This document shows positions 1 through 17,865 of a DNA stretch of 64,000 nt, piece by piece (the first letter of the stretch is position 1; each line of letters begins with the position of its first letter). The stretch is from Micromonospora antibiotica (GTDB taxonomy: Bacteria > Actinomycetota > Actinomycetes > Mycobacteriales > Micromonosporaceae). A program made the translations under genes and the position numbers. The stretch spans positions 124,001 to 188,000 of the forward strand of contig NZ_JAGFWR010000006.1 of NCBI RefSeq assembly GCF_017599305.1, in the 5' to 3' direction. The notes beneath the pieces are model-generated. The model made no database searches and had not been told where the DNA came from. It saw only the letters and a program-made list of their open reading frames with translations.

Positions 1-3783
<3,783 letters not shown>

Positions 3784-3816
3784 GTCAGTCCACTCCCAGT
3801 CAGGCAGGGTCGGGTG

Positions 3817-6800
3817 TCAGTTCTGTTCGTCGACGAGCGCGAACAGTTCGTCGTCGGTCGCGGTGTCCAGATCCACGCCGGGAACGGCCGCCGGGGTCGG
3901 ACCACACATCGCCAGCAGGTCCCGCAGCCGGTCGGCGACGGCACCGGCGGGTCGGTCGGTGAGTTGACGCATCGCCTGTTCCAGCCGGTCCAGCTCGGCC
4001 AGGACGCCGGTGGGGCTGCCGTCCGGTCGGGGCGGGGTGTCCAGGGTCAACTGGCCACGCAGGTGGGTGACCAGTTCGGTCAGGGTGGGATGGTCGAAGA
4101 CCACCCCGGCAGCCAGGCGCAGCCCGGTGGCGGTGCCGAGCCGGTTGCGCAGTTCGAGGGCGGTGAGCGAGTCGAAGCCGAGGTCACGGAAGGCCCGGTC
4201 GGGGTCGACGACGCCGTCGCCGCCGTGGCCGAGCACCGCGGTCACCTGGGCGCGGACCAGGTCGGTCAGGGCGGTCGTCCGGTCCGCCTCGGTGAGCGGG
4301 GCGAGCCGGTCGGCGAGGGTGCCGGCCGTCGCCTGGGTGGTGGCGGTCTGCCGGCGGGAGGTCCGGGTGACCAGGCCGCGGAGCAGGGCGGGCAGCGCGT
4401 CACCCTGGGCGCGCAGCGCGGGCAGGCCGAGTTTGGTGGGCGCGACCACGGGCAGGCCGGCGGCCAGACTGTCGTCGAGCAGGCTCATCCCCTCCCCGGC
4501 CTCCAGGGGGCGCAGCCCTTCGCGGGCCATCCGGGCCAGGTCCGTCTCCGACAGGTGCCCGGTCATGCCGCTGGCCTGCGCCCACAGCCCCCAGGCCAGG
4601 GAGACGGCGGGCAGCCCGGCGGCGCGGCGCAGCGCGGCGAGGCCGTCGAGGAAACCGTTGGCGGCGGCGTAGTTGGCCTGTCCCGGGGTGCCCAGCAGCC
4701 CGGCGAACGAGGAGAACAGCACGAACGCGGACAGGTCCCGGTGTGCGGTCAGCTCGTGCAGGTGCCAGGCGGCGTCCACCTTGGCCGCCAGGACGGTGTC
4801 GAACTGGGCGGTGGTCAGGGCGGTGAACAGCCCGTCGTCGAGGACCCCGGCGGTGTGGAACACGGCGGTCAGCGGGTGCGCGGCGGGGATGTCGGCGAGC
4901 AGCGCGGCGAGGGCGTCGCGGTCGGCGACGTCGCAGGCGACCACCCGGGCCCGCGCGCCGAGGTCGGCCAGGTCGGCGACCAGGTCGGCCGCGCCGGGGG
5001 CGTCCGGTCCGCGCCGGCTGACCAGCAGCAGTTCGCGTACGCCATGGGTGGCGGCCAGGTGCCGGGCGGTGAGCCCGCCGAGGGTGCCGGTGGCCCCGGT
5101 CACCAGGACGGTGCCCGCCGGGTCCAGCGGCCTCGGCACGGTGAGTACGACCTTGCCGATGGTGCGGGCCTGTTGCAGGGCCCGGAACGCCTCCCGGGCG
5201 CGGCGCACGTCCCAGGTGGTGACGGGCAGTGGGGCGAGCACCCCGGCGGCGAAGAGGTCCAGCACCTCGGCGAGGATCGTCCGCAGCCGCTCCGGTTCGG
5301 CCCCTTCGGCGTCGGGTGCGGTGACCGCCAGGGCCGTGAGGTCGTACGGTCGGTAGTCGACGGTGGGGTACGCGGCGTGCACCTCGGCGCGGTCCCGGAT
5401 GTCGGTCTTGCCCATCTCCAGGAAGCGTCCCCCGTCGGCGAGCAGGCCGAGTGAGGCGTCGACGAAGTCGTCGGCAAGCGAGTTGAGCACCACGTCCATC
5501 CCTCGTCCGCCGGTGGCGGCGCGGAACGCCGTCGCGAAGTCGAGGGTGCGCGAGTTGGCGATGTGGTCGTCGTCGAGGCCGAGCGCGCGCAGCGTGTCCC
5601 ACTTGCCGGGGCTGGCGGTGCCGAACACCTCGGCCCCGAGGTGGCGGGCGAGCTGCACGGCGGCGATGCCGACCCCACCGGCGGCGGCGTGGACGAGCAC
5701 CCGGTCACCGGGGCGGACGCGGCCGAGGTCCACCAGGCCGTGGTAGGCGGTCAGGAACACCACCGGCACGGTGGCCGCGCGGGCGTACGGCCAGTCGTCG
5801 GGCATCCGGGCCAGCAGCCGCCGGTCGGCGACGGCGACCGGGGCGAACGCGCCGTCGAAGTAGCCGAACACCCGGTCGCCGGGGGTGAGGTCGGTGACGG
5901 CGGACCCGACGGCGAGGACCTCGCCCGCGCCCTCGGCGCCCATCAGCGCGTGCTGCTGCGGGACCAGCCCGAGGGCGATGAGCACGTCGCGGAAGTTCAG
6001 GCCACCGGCCCGCACGGCGAGCCGGACCTCGGTGGGGCCGAGTGGCTGCCACACCTGCGGGCAGGGTTCGAAGGCCAGGCTGTCCAGGGTGCCGGGGCGG
6101 GTGACGACCATCCGGTGCGCCTCGTCGGTGGGCAGTGGCACCAGGTCGGGCCGGGCGGCGGCGAGCCGGGGCACGGACGCCGTCGCGGCCCGGACCGCCA
6201 CCTGCGGTTCCCCGCTGGCCAGTACCGGGCCGAGCAGGTCGTCGAGCACCGCGATGGCGTCGACGTCGAGCAGGACGACCTGGTCGGGGTTCTCGGTCTG
6301 GGCGGTGCGCAGCAGACCCCAGACGGCGGCGGCGGGCAGGTCGGTGCCGGTGGGGCCGGCGCCGGTGGTGACCACGACCAGGCGCGCGTCGTCCGGGTGG
6401 TCGGCGGCGAGCCAGGTCCGGACGTCGTCGCGGACCCGGCTCAGGGTGGCCCGGATGTCGGCGGGGACGTCCCCGGTGGTGGCCGGGCGGACCACGAGCA
6501 CCTCGGTGCCGGCCGGGACGGGTGCGGCGGCGGGCAGGTCGAGGGGTGTCCACTCCACCCGGTACAGGGCGTCGCGGGACGGTGCGGGGGCGACGGCCGG
6601 CCGCAGCACGACCGTGTCGAGGACGGCGACGACGGTGCCGCCGGGGTCGGCGGCGACGACCCGCGCGGTGCCGTCCGCCGGGTCCCCCGTCGACAGGTGT
6701 ACGCGCAGCGCGGTCGCCCCGGTGGCGGTCACCCGCACGCCCGACAGGCTGAACGGCAGACCCGCCGGCCGGTCGCCGACCACCCCCGGCAGCATCGGGT

Positions 6801-9800
6801 GCAGCGCCGCGTCGAGCAGCGCCGGGTGGACGAGGAACCGGTCGTCGTCGGCGGTGGGGAGCGCCACCTCGGCGTAGACGTCACCGTCGGGTCCGGTCCA
6901 CGCGGCGCGCAGGCCACGGAAGGTCGGGCCGTAGTCGTAGCCGTGCGCGGCGAGCCGGTCGTACACGCCGTCCAGGTCGACCGGTTGCGTGCCGGCCGGC
7001 GGCCACACCAGCGGGAACGGTGGGGTGTCCGGGGTGGCGGGCGCGACGCTGCCGGTGGCGTGCAGGGTCCACGGGTCGTCCTCGGCGGCCCGGCCGTGCA
7101 CGGTGACCTGCCGGACGCCGTCGGCCTCCGGCGTGCCGACCCGGACCTGCACCCGCACCGGCGTCCGGTCGGGTACCGCGAGCGGGGCCACCAGGGTCAG
7201 TTCGCGCACCTCGCCGCAGCCGACCTCGTCACCGGCGCGTAGCGCCAGCTCCACCAGGGCGGTGCCGGGCACCAGGACCGTGCCGGAGAAGAGGTGGTCG
7301 GCCAGCCAGGGCTGGGTGCGGTGGGACACGCTGCCGGTGAGCAGGACCGTGCCGTCGGGCAGGGCGGTCACCGCGCCGAGCAGCGGGTGCGCGGCCGGGT
7401 CGAGGCCGGCTCCGGAGACCTCGCCGCGGGGTTGCCGGGTCAGCCAGTACCTGTCGCGTTGGAACGGGTAGGTGGGCAGGTCCACGCTCCGGGCCCCGGG
7501 GAACAGCGCGGTGATGTCCACCGGTACCCCCCAGGTGTAGGCGGTGGCGGCGGCGGTGAGGAACTGGTCGAGGCCGCCCCGGTCGCGGCGCAGCGAGCCG
7601 GCGACGCGGGCGTCCGGTGCCGTCTCGGTGAGCCCGACGGCGAGCACGGGGTGCGGGCTGATCTCGACGAAGACGCCGTGCCCGTGGCCGGTCAGTTCGG
7701 TGACGGCGTCGTGGAACAGCACGGTGTGCCGCAGGTTGCGGTACCAGTAGTCGGCGTCCATCGGTTCGGTCAGCGGACGGCCGGTGACGGTGGAGTACAG
7801 CGGCACCCGGGGCGGCTGCGGTGTCACGTCGGCGAGGAGCGCGGTGAGCGACGCGGCGAGGGGTTCGATGTGCGCGGAGTGGGAGGCGTAGTCCACGTTG
7901 ACCATGCGGGAGCGGACGTCCTCGGCGGCGAAGCGGGCGTGCAGGTCGGCGAGCGCGTCGGCGTCGCCGGAGACCACTGTGGAGCGTGGCCCGTTGAGCG
8001 CGGCGATGGACAGCCGTCCACCGTGGCCGGCGAGCCGGTCGGCGACGTCCTCGGCCGGCAGGGCGACGGAGAGCATCCCCCCGCCGCCGGCGATGTCCCG
8101 CAGGGCCCGGCTGCGCAGCGCCACCACCTTTGCCCCGTCGTCGAGGGTGAGCGCCCCGGCGACGACGGCGGCGGCGATCTCGCCCTGCGAGTGTCCGACG
8201 ACGGCGTCGGGTTCCACCCCCAGCGAGCGCCACAGCGCGGCCAGCGACACCATCACCGCCCACAGCGCGGGCTGCACCACGTCGACCCGGTCGAGGGCCA
8301 GGTCCGGGTCGGTGACGTCGACGTCGAGGTACGGGGCCAGGGCGGTGGCGCAGGCCCGCATCGACGCGGCGAAGACCGGTGACTGCGCCATCAGCGGTGC
8401 GGCCATCCCCGTCCACTGGCCGCCCTGCCCGGGGAAGACGAACACCACGCCGCCGTGGTCGCCGGCGGTGCCGACCACGGCGGCGTCGGCGTCACCACCC
8501 GGTCCGGGCTGCGGGTCGTGGCCGGCGAGGGCGCGCAGGGCGGTGGCGTGGTCGGCCAGCACGACCGCACGTTCGGGCAGGTCGGCGCGGGTGGCCGCGA
8601 GTGACCAGCCCAGGTCGGCGCTCGGGGCGTCGCCGTCGAGGAGGTCGGCGAGCTGGTCGGCGCGGGCCCGCAGCCCGGCGGGGGTGACGGCGGAGAGCAC
8701 CAGCGGCACGATGGCCGGTGCGGTGCCGGGGTCGGGCGCGGTGGGCGTCGGCTCCGGTGGGGCCGCCTCGATGACGACGTGCGCGTTGGTGCCGCTGATC
8801 CCGAACGAGGAGACGGCGGCGCGGCGTACCCGGCCGGTGTCGGGCCAGTCCCGGGGTTCGGTGAGCAGCCGCACCGCGCCCGCGGACCAGTCCACGAACG
8901 GCGACGGCGCGGAGACGTGCAGGGTCGCCGGCAGTGTGCCGTGGCGCATCGCCTCGATCATCTTGATGATGCCGCCGACGCCGGCAGCGGCCTGGGTGTG
9001 CCCGACGTTGGATTTCAGCGACCCGAGGTAGAGCGGTTCGACCCGGTCGTGGCCGTAGGTGGCCAGGACGGCCTCCGCCTCGATCGGGTCGCCGAGGCGG
9101 GTGCCGGTGCCGTGGGCCTCCACCGCGTCGACGTCGCCGGGGGTCAGTCCGGCGTCGGCGAGCGCCGCCCGGATCACCGCCCGCTGGGAGCCGCCGTTGG
9201 GGGCGGTCAGCCCGTTGGACGCGCCGTCGGAGTTGACGGCGGTCCCGCGCAGCACGGCCAGCACCGGGTGCCCGTACCGGCGGGCGTCGGAGAGCCGTTC
9301 CAGCAGCAGCACGCCCACGCCCTCGCCCCAGCCGGTGCCGTCGGCGTCCGCCGAGAAGGACTTGCACCGCCCGTCCGGCGACAGGCCCCGCTGCCTGCTG
9401 AACTCGACGAACGTGCCGGGCGTCGACATGACGGTGACCCCACCGGCGAGGGCCAGCGAGCACTCACCGGCGCGCAGCGCCCGGACGGCCAGGTGGGTGG
9501 CGACCAGCGACGACGAGCACGCCGTGTCGACGGTAACGGCGGGACCGGTGAGCCCGAGCACGTACGCCAGCCGGCCGCTGAGCACGCTGCCGGTGTTGCC
9601 GGTGAGCAGGATGCCCTCCAGATCGCCGGGCATCGCGTCGACCGGCGGCGCGTAGTCGTGGTACATCTGCCCGGCGAACACACCGGTGGTGCTGCCGCGC
9701 AGCGAGTACGGGTCGATGCGGGCGCGTTCCACCGCCTCCCACGCCGTCTCCAGCAGCAGCCGCTGCTGGGGGTCCATCGCCAGCGCCTCGCGGGGCGAGA

Positions 9801-12800
9801 TGCCGAAGAACGCCGGGTCGAACTCGTCCGCCCGGTGCAGGAAGCCACCCTCCCGGACGTAGCTGTGCCCGGGGCGGCCCGGGTCGGGGTCGTAGAGGTC
9901 CTCCGGCCAGTCGCGGTTGACCGGGAACTCGGAGATCGCGTCCCGCCCCTCGGCCACCAGCCGCCACAGGTCCTGCGGGGAGTCGACCCCGCCGGGGTAG
10001 CGGCAGGCCATGCCGATGACGGCGATCGGGTCGTGGGCGTCGGTGACGGTGCCGGTCGCCGGGCCGTCCGGGTCGGTCTCGCCGGTCAGCTCCCGCAGGT
10101 GGTCGGCGAGCCCGGCGACCGTGGGATGGTCGAACACCACCGTCGCCGACAACGCCAACCCGGTGACCGAGACGAGCCGGTTGCGCAGCTCGACGGAGGT
10201 GAGCGAGTCGACACCGAGGTCGGTGAGCGCGGCCCGCACCCCGACCTTCGTCCGGTCGGTGTGGCCGAGGACGGCTGCCACCTCGGCGCGGACCACCTCC
10301 ACCAGGTCCCGGTGCGACGGGCCGTCGGCGACCGGCCGGGGGTGGGCGGCCCGGGGGCGGACCAGGCCGCGCCACACGGCGGGCAGGGCGGCCGGGTCGT
10401 TCGCCGTGGCCAGCGCGGCGGTGTCCAGCAGCATCGGGACCAGTAGCGGGCCGGGCAACCCGAGGGCCCGGTCGAACAGGGCCAGGCCGTCGTCGTGCCG
10501 CAGCGGGGCCACCCCGTTGCGGGCCATCCGGGCCAGGTCGGCCGTGCCGAGCGTTTCGGCCATGCCACCCTCGGCCGCCCACAGCCCCCAGGCCAGCGAG
10601 GTGGCGGGCAGGCCGGCGGCGTGCCGGTGGGCGGCGAGCGCGTCGAGGAAGGCGTTGCCGGCGGCGTAGCTGGCCTGGCCGGCCGCGCCGATCTGCTGGG
10701 AGATCGACGAGTACAGCACGAACGCGACCAGGTCGAGGTCGGCGGTGAGCCGGTGCAGGTGCCACGCCGCGTCCACCTTGGGCCGCAGCACGGCGTGCAA
10801 CGCCTGCGGGGTGAGGGTGGCGACGAGACCGTCGTCGAGCACACCGGCCGCGTGCACCACGGCGGTGAGCGGCAGGTCGGCGGGAATCAGGGAGAACGCG
10901 GCGGCCAACTGCTCCGGGTCGGCCGCGTCGCCGGCGGCCACGGTCACCACCGCGCCGTACGCCCGCAGTTCGTCGGCGAGTTCGGCGGCGCCGGGGGCGT
11001 CCGCGCCCCGGCGGCTGAGCAGCAGCAGCCCCCGTACGCCCAGGTCACGTACCAGGTGGCGGGCGAGTCCGGTGCCGAGCGCGCCACTGGCGCCGGTGAT
11101 CAGGACGGTGCCGTCGCCGAGGTCGACCGGGGCGCTCGGGGTGTGGTCGTCGCGGCGCAGCCGGGGGACGGTCAGTGCGCCACCGGCGAGGCGTACCTCC
11201 GGTTCGTCGAGTGCGGCCACCCGCGCCAGGTCCGCCGCGTCGACCTCGGTGTCGTGGTGCAGGAGGACGAACCGGCCCGGGTGTTCGGTGCGGGCGCAGC
11301 GGACGAGCCCGGCGGCGACGGCCAGGGCCGGTGCGTCGTCGGCGACGGTGAAGACCACGGTGGGTCCGTCGTCGGTGGCGAGCGCGGCGTGGATCTCGTC
11401 GAGGACGTCCTCGGCGACGGCGTGTGCGGCGGCGGCCTGGTCCGTGCCCCGGGCGGCCAGCGCCACGGCGGTGACCGGGCGGGACGTGCCGGTGGGGACG
11501 GCTGCCGGCACCCAGCCCCGGGTCAGCACCTCACCGCGCCGTACCGCGCCCACCGGCCGCCAGACCAGGGAGGCGACCTCGGCGACCAGCGTGCCGTCGT
11601 CGGCCACGGCCGCCATCGACAGCGTCTGCGGTCCCGTCCAGGTGTACGCCACCCGGAGCCGGCGGACGCCGGTGGCGTGCACCTGGACACCGGACCAGGC
11701 GAACGGCAGTGCGGCCGGGCGGGCGTCGTCGGCCACGCCGGGCAGCGCCGGGTGCAGCGCGCCGTCGAGCAGGGCGGGATGCAGCAGGTACGGCTCCACC
11801 GGCTCGCCCGCGTCGAGGGCCACCTCGGCGAACAGACCGTCGGGGGTGCGCCATAGGCGGCGGAGTCCCTGGAACGCCGGGCCGTAGTGGTAGCCGTGTG
11901 CGGCGACGGACTCGTAGACCCCGGTCAGGTCCAGTTCCTGCGCGTCGGCCGGCAGCCGGGGGACGGCCGACGCCGGCCGGTCGGGTGCCAGGGTGCCGAC
12001 GGCGTGCCGGGTCCAGTCGGTCGAGTCGGCCGCGCGGGCGTAAACGGTGACGGTGCGGTGGCCGTCGTCCGTCGGCGGCCCGACGGTCACCTGGAGGGTG
12101 ACGGCGGTGGGGCCGACCGGGAGGGGGGTGAGCAGCGTGAGGTCCTGGACGCGGGGGCAGCCGCATTCGACGCCGGCGCGCAGCGCGGCCTCGAGGAACG
12201 CGGTGCCCGGCAGCAGCGTCCGCCCGTCGACGACGTGATCGGCCAGCCAGCGGTGGCTGCGGGTGGAGACGCGGCCGGTCAGCAGCACTCCCGCGTCGTC
12301 GGCGAGGTCGACCGAGGTGGACAGCAGACCGTGCCGGGTGCCGGTGGTCCCGACCGCCGGCTGGTTGTCGAGCCAGTACCGCTGCCGTTGGAACGGGTAC
12401 GTCGGCAGGTCGACGACCTTGCCGCCGCCGTAGTACGCCCGCCAGTCGACCTCGTGCCCCCGCACCCACACCTGCGCCAACCCCGTCACCGCACTGACCG
12501 CCTCGTCGGCTCCCGGCCGCAGCATCGGGATACCGTCGGCCAACAGGGACGACAAACCACCATCCGCGCTCAACTCACACCACGAGCGGGGACCAGCCGC
12601 CTCGATCGCGTCATGGAACCGCACCGGCTCACGCACCTGCCGCACCCAATACCCCGGATCCGAAAGATCCCCGACCTGCCCGGTGACGGTCGACACCACC
12701 GGAATCCGCCCCGGATGAAACGACAAACCCTCGACGACCGCGCGGAACTCGTCGAGCATCGGCTCCATCAACGGCGAGTGGAACGCGTGACTGACCGACA

Positions 12801-15800
12801 GCCGCCGCTGCCGCACACCCAACGCGGTCGCCACCGCATCCGCCGCTCGCAGGGTCTGCTGTTCCGGGCCGGCGATCACCACCGCCGACGGACCATTCAC
12901 CGCCGCAACAACCACATCACCGGACAGAAACGGCTCCACCGCATCAGCGGAGGCCCGCAACGACACCATCGCCCCACCCACCGGCAACGCCGCCATCAGA
13001 CGAGCACGCGCCGACACCAACGCCACCGCATCCGGCAACGACAACACCCCGGCCACGTGCGCCGCCGCGATCTCCCCGATCGAATGACCCACCAGAACCG
13101 CCGGACGCACACCCCACGACTCCACCAACCGGAACAACGCCACCTCCACCGCAAACAACGCCCGCTGCGCCACCCCCGTGCCATCCAGGCCAACACCGGA
13201 GGAGATCGCCTCCCGCACATCCCCACCCAACAAGCCACACACCTCGTCGAACACCGACGCGAACACCGGAAACACCCCACACAAACCCGCACCCATCCCC
13301 ACCCGCTGACCACCCTGACCCCCGAACACCACACCCAACCCCGCAGGAACACCACCGGAGGACACCCCGCCCGACGACACCGCCCCTGACAACGCCGCGC
13401 CACCCGACGACCCCGCGACCGGGTCCACCGCGGAAGCAGCAACCACACCGGACGCCAACGCCCGGACCCCGGGAGCCAGCGACGCCCCGTCTGCGACCAC
13501 CACACCGTCGAGCAGCACCACCCGCTCGTCGAACACCGACCGCGTCGACGCCAACGACCACCCCACATCCACCGCCGACACCCCCACCACCGTCGACCGC
13601 AACCGCTCCACCAGCTCCCGCACCCCGGCGACCGACCGCGCCGACACCGGCCACGGCGTCACCCTCACCGGCGTGGCCATCACCTCGGCGGACGACCTCA
13701 CGCCGCCGACCGGCGTACCCACCCCCGGGGTGTGTCCCGACGACACGGGCGAACCGCCGCCGGCCGGCATCTCCGGCTCGTCCGGCGCTTCCTCCACGAT
13801 CACGTGCGCGTTGGTGCCGCTGATCCCGAACGACGACACCCCCGCCCGCCGACGACCCCCGCCAGCCACCACCCACTCCCGGGGCTCCCGCACCACCTCC
13901 ACCGCACCCGACGACCAATCCACCAACCCCGACGGCTCACCCACATGCAACGACCCCGGCACGATCGCGTGCCGCATCGCCAGCACCACCTTCATCACCC
14001 CGGCGACACCCGCCGCATGCTGCGTATGACCAAGGTTCGACTTCACCGACCCCAACCACAACGGCACCGACCGACCCCGCCCATACGTCGCCAACAACGC
14101 TTCCGCCTCGATCGGATCACCCAACCGAGTACCCGTCCCATGACCCTCCACCACCTGCACGTCAGACACCGACACACCCGCCACCGCCAACGCCCGACGA
14201 ATCACCCGCTCCTGCGACGGACCACTCGGCGCCGTCAAACCATTCGACGCACCATCCGAATTCACCGCACTACCCCGCACCACCGCCAACACCCGGTGAC
14301 CATGGCGGCGCGCGTCCGACAGGCGCTCCAGCACCAGCATCCCGGCGCCCTCGGCCCATCCCGTGCCGTCCGCGTCGGCCGAGAACGCCTTGCACCGGCC
14401 GTCCGGCGACAGCCCGCCCTGCCGGCTGAACTCGACGAACATGCCCGGGGTGGACATCACGGTGACGCCCCCGGCCAACGCCAGCGAACACTCGCCGTTG
14501 CGCAGCGCCGATGCCGCCAGGTGTACGGCGACCAGCGACGACGAGCAGGCCGTGTCGACCGTCAGTGCCGGCCCGGTGAGCCCGAGGGCGTACGCGATGC
14601 GGCCGGAGGCGACGCTGGGGCTGATGCCGGTGAGCAGGTAGCCCTCGGCGTCGGGGTGGGCCTCGTGCATCCGGGGGCCGTAGTCGCCCCCGGTCGCGCC
14701 GGCGAAGACGCCGACCCGGCTGTTCCGCAGGGAGGTGGGGGCGATTCCCGCGCGTTCCAGCGCCTCCCAGGAGACCTCCAGCAGCAGCCGTTGCTGTGGA
14801 TCCATGCCCAGCGCCTCACGGGGTGAGATGCCGAAGAACGCGGCGTCGAAGCCGGCGGCGTCGGCGAGGAACCCGCCCGAGCCGGTGCCGAGCCGGCCGG
14901 AGTCGCGCAGCGCCGTCAGGTCCCAGCCCCGGTCGTCGGGGAACTCTCCGATGACGTCGGTGCCGCCGACGAGCAGTGTCCACAGGTCTTCCGGTGACGC
15001 CACCCCGCCCGGGAAGCGGCAGGCCATCCCGACGATGGCGACGGGTTCGTCCACGACGGTCGCGGTGTCGTCGTCGGCTTCGTCGTCGGGGGCCGGGTCG
15101 CTGTCGGCCAGCAGCACGGTGAGCCGTTCGGCGAGCGCGGCGGGGGTGGGATGGTCGAACAGCAGCCCGCTGGGGAGGACCAGACCGGTGGCGGCGGCGA
15201 GTTCGTCGCGTAGCTCGACCGCCAGCAGCGAGGTGAAGCCCAGGTCGTGGAACGTGGTGGTGGGCGCGATGACGGCGGGTGCGCGTCCGCCGAGCACCCG
15301 GCGGACGAGGACGTCGATCTCGGCGGTGAGGTCGCGGTCGGCGGCCGGCCGGTCGGTCCGGGTGTGTTCCGGCCGGGCACCCACCCAGTGCCGGGTGCGT
15401 TGGAACGGGTAGGTGGGCAGGTCGACGACGCGGCCCGCCCCGCCGAGCAGGCTGCGCCAGTCCACCCGGTGACCACGGGTCCACACCGTCGCGGCGGCGG
15501 TGACGATGCTGGTGGCCTCGTCGTGGTCGCCGCGCAGGGTGGGGATGCCGCCGTCGATCAGGGTGGACAGTGAGCCGTCCGGTCCGAGTTCCAGCCAGGT
15601 GCCGACGTCGTACGCGGTGCCGGCCCCGGTGACGGCGGCGTGGAAGAGCACCGGTTCGCGCACCTGGCGTACCCAGTGTTCGGGGTCGGTCAGGTCGGCG
15701 GGCGCACCGGTCACGGTGGAGACGACGGGCAGGGTGGCCGGCCGGAACGTCACCGTCGACAGGACCCGGCGGAACCGGTCGCACATCGGGTCCATCAGGG

Positions 15801-17865
15801 GGGAGTGGAAGGCGTGGCTGACCCGCAGGTGCCGTACCCGGGCCCGGGTCGCCGCCTCGATCTCCCCGGTGATCGCGCGCAGCGGCCCGGCGGGTCCGGC
15901 GAGCACCGTCGCGTCGGGGCCGTTGACGGCCGCGACGACCACGCCGTCGCGCAGGAACGGGCGTACGACGGAGTCGGCGGCGCGGACGTTCGCCATGGCC
16001 CCACCGGCGGGCAGCGCCTGCATCAGTTCGCCGCGTGCGGACACCAGCCGCACCGCGTCCGGCAGGTCGAGCACGCCGGCGACGTGCGCGGCGGCGATCT
16101 CGCCGATCGAGTGGCCGACGAGCACGTCGGGGTGGACGCCCCACGACTCCAGCAGCCGGAACAGCGCCACCTCGACGGCGAGCAGGGCGGGTTGGGTGGT
16201 GCCGGTGGCGTCGAGCCCGTCGCCGGTGCTGATCGCCGTGCGGAGGTCCACCCGGGCCAGCGCGCACACCTCGTCGAACGCGGCGGCGAAGACCGGGTGG
16301 GCCGCGTGCAGGCGCAGTCCCATGCCGACCCGTTGGGCACCCTGACCGGCGAACACGAATCCCAGGGCGGTGTCGCCCGCCTGGCCGGTGAGCACCCGGT
16401 CGCCGACCACGACGGCCCGGTGGGTCAGCTCCGCCCGGGTGGTGGCCAGGGACCAGGCCACCGCCGCCGGGTCGGCGTCGCCCTCCCGCAGGCGCGTCAC
16501 GGCGGCGTCCCGGGCCTGGTCGGACTTCGCGGACACCGGCCAGGCCACGACCGGCACGTCCGGCGTCACCGGGGCGGCCGGCGGCGCGTCGGTGGGGGCC
16601 TCGCCGAGGACCAGGTGGCAGTTCGTCCCGCCCATGCCGAACGAGCTGACCCCCGCCACCAGGGGCCGGTCCGGGCGCGGCCAGGGCGTCGGGTCGGTGA
16701 CCACCGTCAGGCCGAGCCGGGGCAGGTCGATGTCGGGGTTCGGGGTGGTGAAGTGCAGGCTCGGGGGGAGTCGGCGGTGCCGTACGGCCAGCGCGGTCTT
16801 GATCAGTCCGGCGATGCCGGCGGCACCCTCCAGGTGGCCGATGTTGGTCTTTACCGAGCCGACCGCCAGCGGCGCGGCCGGGTCGCCGAGCGCCCGGCCC
16901 AGCGCGGCGGCTTCGATCGGGTCGCCGACCCTCGTGCCCGTGCCGTGCAGTTCGACGTACTGGACGTCGGCGGCGGTGGTGCCCGCGCGGCGGTGGGCGG
17001 CCCGCAGCGTCGCCTCCTGGGCGGCCGGGTCGGGGGTGGTGGGGGTGCCGCCCGCACCGGCGGAGACCGCGCTGCCCCGGATCACGCAGTAGATCCGGTC
17101 GCCGTCGGCGAGCGCCCGGTCGAGCGGTTTGAGCAGGACCGCTCCCCCGCCCTCGCCCCGGACGTAGCCGTTGGCGCGGGCGTCGAAGGTGTGGCAGCGA
17201 CCGTCGGGTGACAACCCGCCCCAGTCGTCGGAGATGTGGCTGCTCTCCAGCAGCAGGGCCAGGCTCACCCCGGCGGCGAGCGCGGTCGTCGACTCGCCGC
17301 TGCGCAGGCTGGCGCAGGCCAGGTGGACGGCCACCAGCGAGGACGACTGGCCGGTGTCGACGGTGACGCTCGGCCCGTTGGCGCGCAGGAAGTACGACAG
17401 CCGGTTGGCGATCATGCTGCGGTGCAGGCCGGTCATCGCGTGGCCGGAGCGCAGCGCGGTGCGGTGGCGGTGTGCCACCTGGGCGTAGTCGTCCCAGGTG
17501 GTGCCGACGAACACGCCCAACGGGGTGCCGGCCACGGTGTCGGCGGGCACCCGGCCGTCTTCCAGTGCCTCCCAGCCGAGTTCGAGCAGGAGGCGTTGCC
17601 TCGGGTCGAGCAGTGCGGCCTCGCGGGCGCCGATGTCGAAGAAGGGCGCGTCGAAGGTGTCGACCTCGGTCAGGAAGGCACCCCAGCGGGCGGCCCCGGT
17701 GGCGGCGGGCCAGCGGTCCCGGACGTCCCGCACGGTGCTGCGACCCGCCACGAGCAATTCCCAGAATCGGGCAGGGTCCGGCGCTTCGGGAAAACGGCAC
17801 GCGATGCCGGTGATCGCGATGTCCGCCGTGGAATCAGCCGACTCGTATCCGTGCAGGACAGCCAC
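3817..17865 (-). CDS. Type I PKS: loading module plus modules 1 and 2
   Basis: This 4682-residue multienzyme starts at GTG 17865 behind a GGGGGAAA ribosome site and has no N-terminal docking helix, as expected for the first protein of an assembly line. The loading module has KSQ (Gln173 replaces Cys in TGQSSS), AT (Ser586, HAFH 684-687, malonyl) and ACP (Ser879); decarboxylation should give an acetyl starter. Module 1 has KS (Cys1107), AT (Ser1595, HAFH 1693-1696, malonyl), DH (His1877 in HxxxGxxxxP, Asp2034), B-type KR (LDD, Tyr2400) and ACP (Ser2554). Module 2 has KS (Cys2783), AT (Ser3226 in GHSQG, YASH 3326-3329, methylmalonyl), DH (His3524, Asp3685), ER (about 3925-4245, NADPH loop [11 protein letters not shown]), B-type KR (Tyr4399) and ACP (Ser4566). 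The acidic C-terminal tail from about 4610 looks like a docking domain for the next PKS. Predicted product on module 2 is 2-methylhex-4-enoyl. Substrate calls rest on published AT motif rules. Confidence 0.96.
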   Translation of the reverse strand: MAVLHGYESADSTADIAITGIACRFPEAPDPARFWELLVAGRSTVRDVRDRWPAATGAARWGAFLTEVDTFDAPFFDIGAREAALLDPRQRLLLELGWEALEDGRVPADTVAGTPLGVFVGTTWDDYAQVAHRHRTALRSGHAMTGLHRSMIANRLSYFLRANGPSVTVDTGQSSSLVAVHLACASLRSGESTTALAAGVSLALLLESSHISDDWGGLSPDGRCHTFDARANGYVRGEGGGAVLLKPLDRALADGDRIYCVIRGSAVSAGAGGTPTTPDPAAQEATLRAAHRRAGTTAADVQYVELHGTGTRVGDPIEAAALGRALGDPAAPLAVGSVKTNIGHLEGAAGIAGLIKTALAVRHRRLPPSLHFTTPNPDIDLPRLGLTVVTDPTPWPRPDRPLVAGVSSFGMGGTNCHLVLGEAPTDAPPAAPVTPDVPVVAWPVSAKSDQARDAAVTRLREGDADPAAVAWSLATTRAELTHRAVVVGDRVLTGQAGDTALGFVFAGQGAQRVGMGLRLHAAHPVFAAAFDEVCALARVDLRTAISTGDGLDATGTTQPALLAVEVALFRLLESWGVHPDVLVGHSIGEIAAAHVAGVLDLPDAVRLVSARGELMQALPAGGAMANVRAADSVVRPFLRDGVVVAAVNGPDATVLAGPAGPLRAITGEIEAATRARVRHLRVSHAFHSPLMDPMCDRFRRVLSTVTFRPATLPVVSTVTGAPADLTDPEHWVRQVREPVLFHAAVTGAGTAYDVGTWLELGPDGSLSTLIDGGIPTLRGDHDEATSIVTAAATVWTRGHRVDWRSLLGGAGRVVDLPTYPFQRTRHWVGARPEHTRTDRPAADRDLTAEIDVLVRRVLGGRAPAVIAPTTTFHDLGFTSLLAVELRDELAAATGLVLPSGLLFDHPTPAALAERLTVLLADSDPAPDDEADDDTATVVDEPVAIVGMACRFPGGVASPEDLWTLLVGGTDVIGEFPDDRGWDLTALRDSGRLGTGSGGFLADAAGFDAAFFGISPREALGMDPQQRLLLEVSWEALERAGIAPTSLRNSRVGVFAGATGGDYGPRMHEAHPDAEGYLLTGISPSVASGRIAYALGLTGPALTVDTACSSSLVAVHLAASALRNGECSLALAGGVTVMSTPGMFVEFSRQGGLSPDGRCKAFSADADGTGWAEGAGMLVLERLSDARRHGHRVLAVVRGSAVNSDGASNGLTAPSGPSQERVIRRALAVAGVSVSDVQVVEGHGTGTRLGDPIEAEALLATYGRGRSVPLWLGSVKSNLGHTQHAAGVAGVMKVVLAMRHAIVPGSLHVGEPSGLVDWSSGAVEVVREPREWVVAGGGRRRAGVSSFGISGTNAHVIVEEAPDEPEMPAGGGSPVSSGHTPGVGTPVGGVRSSAEVMATPVRVTPWPVSARSVAGVRELVERLRSTVVGVSAVDVGWSLASTRSVFDERVVLLDGVVVADGASLAPGVRALASGVVAASAVDPVAGSSGGAALSGAVSSGGVSSGGVPAGLGVVFGGQGGQRVGMGAGLCGVFPVFASVFDEVCGLLGGDVREAISSGVGLDGTGVAQRALFAVEVALFRLVESWGVRPAVLVGHSIGEIAAAHVAGVLSLPDAVALVSARARLMAALPVGGAMVSLRASADAVEPFLSGDVVVAAVNGPSAVVIAGPEQQTLRAADAVATALGVRQRRLSVSHAFHSPLMEPMLDEFRAVVEGLSFHPGRIPVVSTVTGQVGDLSDPGYWVRQVREPVRFHDAIEAAGPRSWCELSADGGLSSLLADGIPMLRPGADEAVSAVTGLAQVWVRGHEVDWRAYYGGGKVVDLPTYPFQRQRYWLDNQPAVGTTGTRHGLLSTSVDLADDAGVLLTGRVSTRSHRWLADHVVDGRTLLPGTAFLEAALRAGVECGCPRVQDLTLLTPLPVGPTAVTLQVTVGPPTDDGHRTVTVYARAADSTDWTRHAVGTLAPDRPASAVPRLPADAQELDLTGVYESVAAHGYHYGPAFQGLRRLWRTPDGLFAEVALDAGEPVEPYLLHPALLDGALHPALPGVADDARPAALPFAWSGVQVHATGVRRLRVAYTWTGPQTLSMAAVADDGTLVAEVASLVWRPVGAVRRGEVLTRGWVPAAVPTGTSRPVTAVALAARGTDQAAAAHAVAEDVLDEIHAALATDDGPTVVFTVADDAPALAVAAGLVRCARTEHPGRFVLLHHDTEVDAADLARVAALDEPEVRLAGGALTVPRLRRDDHTPSAPVDLGDGTVLITGASGALGTGLARHLVRDLGVRGLLLLSRRGADAPGAAELADELRAYGAVVTVAAGDAADPEQLAAAFSLIPADLPLTAVVHAAGVLDDGLVATLTPQALHAVLRPKVDAAWHLHRLTADLDLVAFVLYSSISQQIGAAGQASYAAGNAFLDALAAHRHAAGLPATSLAWGLWAAEGGMAETLGTADLARMARNGVAPLRHDDGLALFDRALGLPGPLLVPMLLDTAALATANDPAALPAVWRGLVRPRAAHPRPVADGPSHRDLVEVVRAEVAAVLGHTDRTKVGVRAALTDLGVDSLTSVELRNRLVSVTGLALSATVVFDHPTVAGLADHLRELTGETDPDGPATGTVTDAHDPIAVIGMACRYPGGVDSPQDLWRLVAEGRDAISEFPVNRDWPEDLYDPDPGRPGHSYVREGGFLHRADEFDPAFFGISPREALAMDPQQRLLLETAWEAVERARIDPYSLRGSTTGVFAGQMYHDYAPPVDAMPGDLEGILLTGNTGSVLSGRLAYVLGLTGPAVTVDTACSSSLVATHLAVRALRAGECSLALAGGVTVMSTPGTFVEFSRQRGLSPDGRCKSFSADADGTGWGEGVGVLLLERLSDARRYGHPVLAVLRGTAVNSDGASNGLTAPNGGSQRAVIRAALADAGLTPGDVDAVEAHGTGTRLGDPIEAEAVLATYGHDRVEPLYLGSLKSNVGHTQAAAGVGGIIKMIEAMRHGTLPATLHVSAPSPFVDWSAGAVRLLTEPRDWPDTGRVRRAAVSSFGISGTNAHVVIEAAPPEPTPTAPDPGTAPAIVPLVLSAVTPAGLRARADQLADLLDGDAPSADLGWSLAATRADLPERAVVLADHATALRALAGHDPQPGPGGDADAAVVGTAGDHGGVVFVFPGQGGQWTGMAAPLMAQSPVFAASMRACATALAPYLDVDVTDPDLALDRVDVVQPALWAVMVSLAALWRSLGVEPDAVVGHSQGEIAAAVVAGALTLDDGAKVVALRSRALRDIAGGGGMLSVALPAEDVADRLAGHGGRLSIAALNGPRSTVVSGDADALADLHARFAAEDVRSRMVNVDYASHSAHIEPLAASLTALLADVTPQPPRVPLYSTVTGRPLTEPMDADYWYRNLRHTVLFHDAVTELTGHGHGVFVEISPHPVLAVGLTETAPDARVAGSLRRDRGGLDQFLTAAATAYTWGVPVDITALFPGARSVDLPTYPFQRDRYWLTRQPRGEVSGAGLDPAAHPLLGAVTALPDGTVLLTGSVSHRTQPWLADHLFSGTVLVPGTALVELALRAGDEVGCGEVRELTLVAPLAVPDRTPVRVQVRVGTPEADGVRQVTVHGRAAEDDPWTLHATGSVAPATPDTPPFPLVWPPAGTQPVDLDGVYDRLAAHGYDYGPTFRGLRAAWTGPDGDVYAEVALPTADDDRFLVHPALLDAALHPMLPGVVGDRPAGLPFSLSGVRVTATGATALRVHLSTGDPADGTARVVAADPGGTVVAVLDTVVLRPAVAPAPSRDALYRVEWTPLDLPAAAPVPAGTEVLVVRPATTGDVPADIRATLSRVRDDVRTWLAADHPDDARLVVVTTGAGPTGTDLPAAAVWGLLRTAQTENPDQVVLLDVDAIAVLDDLLGPVLASGEPQVAVRAATASVPRLAAARPDLVPLPTDEAHRMVVTRPGTLDSLAFEPCPQVWQPLGPTEVRLAVRAGGLNFRDVLIALGLVPQQHALMGAEGAGEVLAVGSAVTDLTPGDRVFGYFDGAFAPVAVADRRLLARMPDDWPYARAATVPVVFLTAYHGLVDLGRVRPGDRVLVHAAAGGVGIAAVQLARHLGAEVFGTASPGKWDTLRALGLDDDHIANSRTLDFATAFRAATGGRGMDVVLNSLADDFVDASLGLLADGGRFLEMGKTDIRDRAEVHAAYPTVDYRPYDLTALAVTAPDAEGAEPERLRTILAEVLDLFAAGVLAPLPVTTWDVRRAREAFRALQQARTIGKVVLTVPRPLDPAGTVLVTGATGTLGGLTARHLAATHGVRELLLVSRRGPDAPGAADLVADLADLGARARVVACDVADRDALAALLADIPAAHPLTAVFHTAGVLDDGLFTALTTAQFDTVLAAKVDAAWHLHELTAHRDLSAFVLFSSFAGLLGTPGQANYAAANGFLDGLAALRRAAGLPAVSLAWGLWAQASGMTGHLSETDLARMAREGLRPLEAGEGMSLLDDSLAAGLPVVAPTKLGLPALRAQGDALPALLRGLVTRTSRRQTATTQATAGTLADRLAPLTEADRTTALTDLVRAQVTAVLGHGGDGVVDPDRAFRDLGFDSLTALELRNRLGTATGLRLAAGVVFDHPTLTELVTHLRGQLTLDTPPRPDGSPTGVLAELDRLEQAMRQLTDRPAGAVADRLRDLLAMCGPTPAAVPGVDLDTATDDELFALVDEQN
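12368..14298 (-). repeat. KS-AT segment near-identical to module 3 (copy B)
   Basis: This is the module 1 counterpart of the repeat at 1121-2919. It covers the C-terminal part of KS, the KS-AT linker, the whole malonyl AT and the post-AT linker. It carries an extra Gly/Ser/Val-rich stretch just before the AT (about 13345-13450). The same odd codon preference marks it off from the neighbouring DH and from the N-terminal half of KS. The two copies look like the result of recent intragenic duplication or gene conversion of a segment that has a different history from the rest of the PKS. Confidence 0.85.

Noticed and set aside
3817..17865. KSQ change as an inactivating error
   Set aside because: Gln at the active Cys is the known decarboxylating form of loading-module KS domains, and the rest of the domain is intact.
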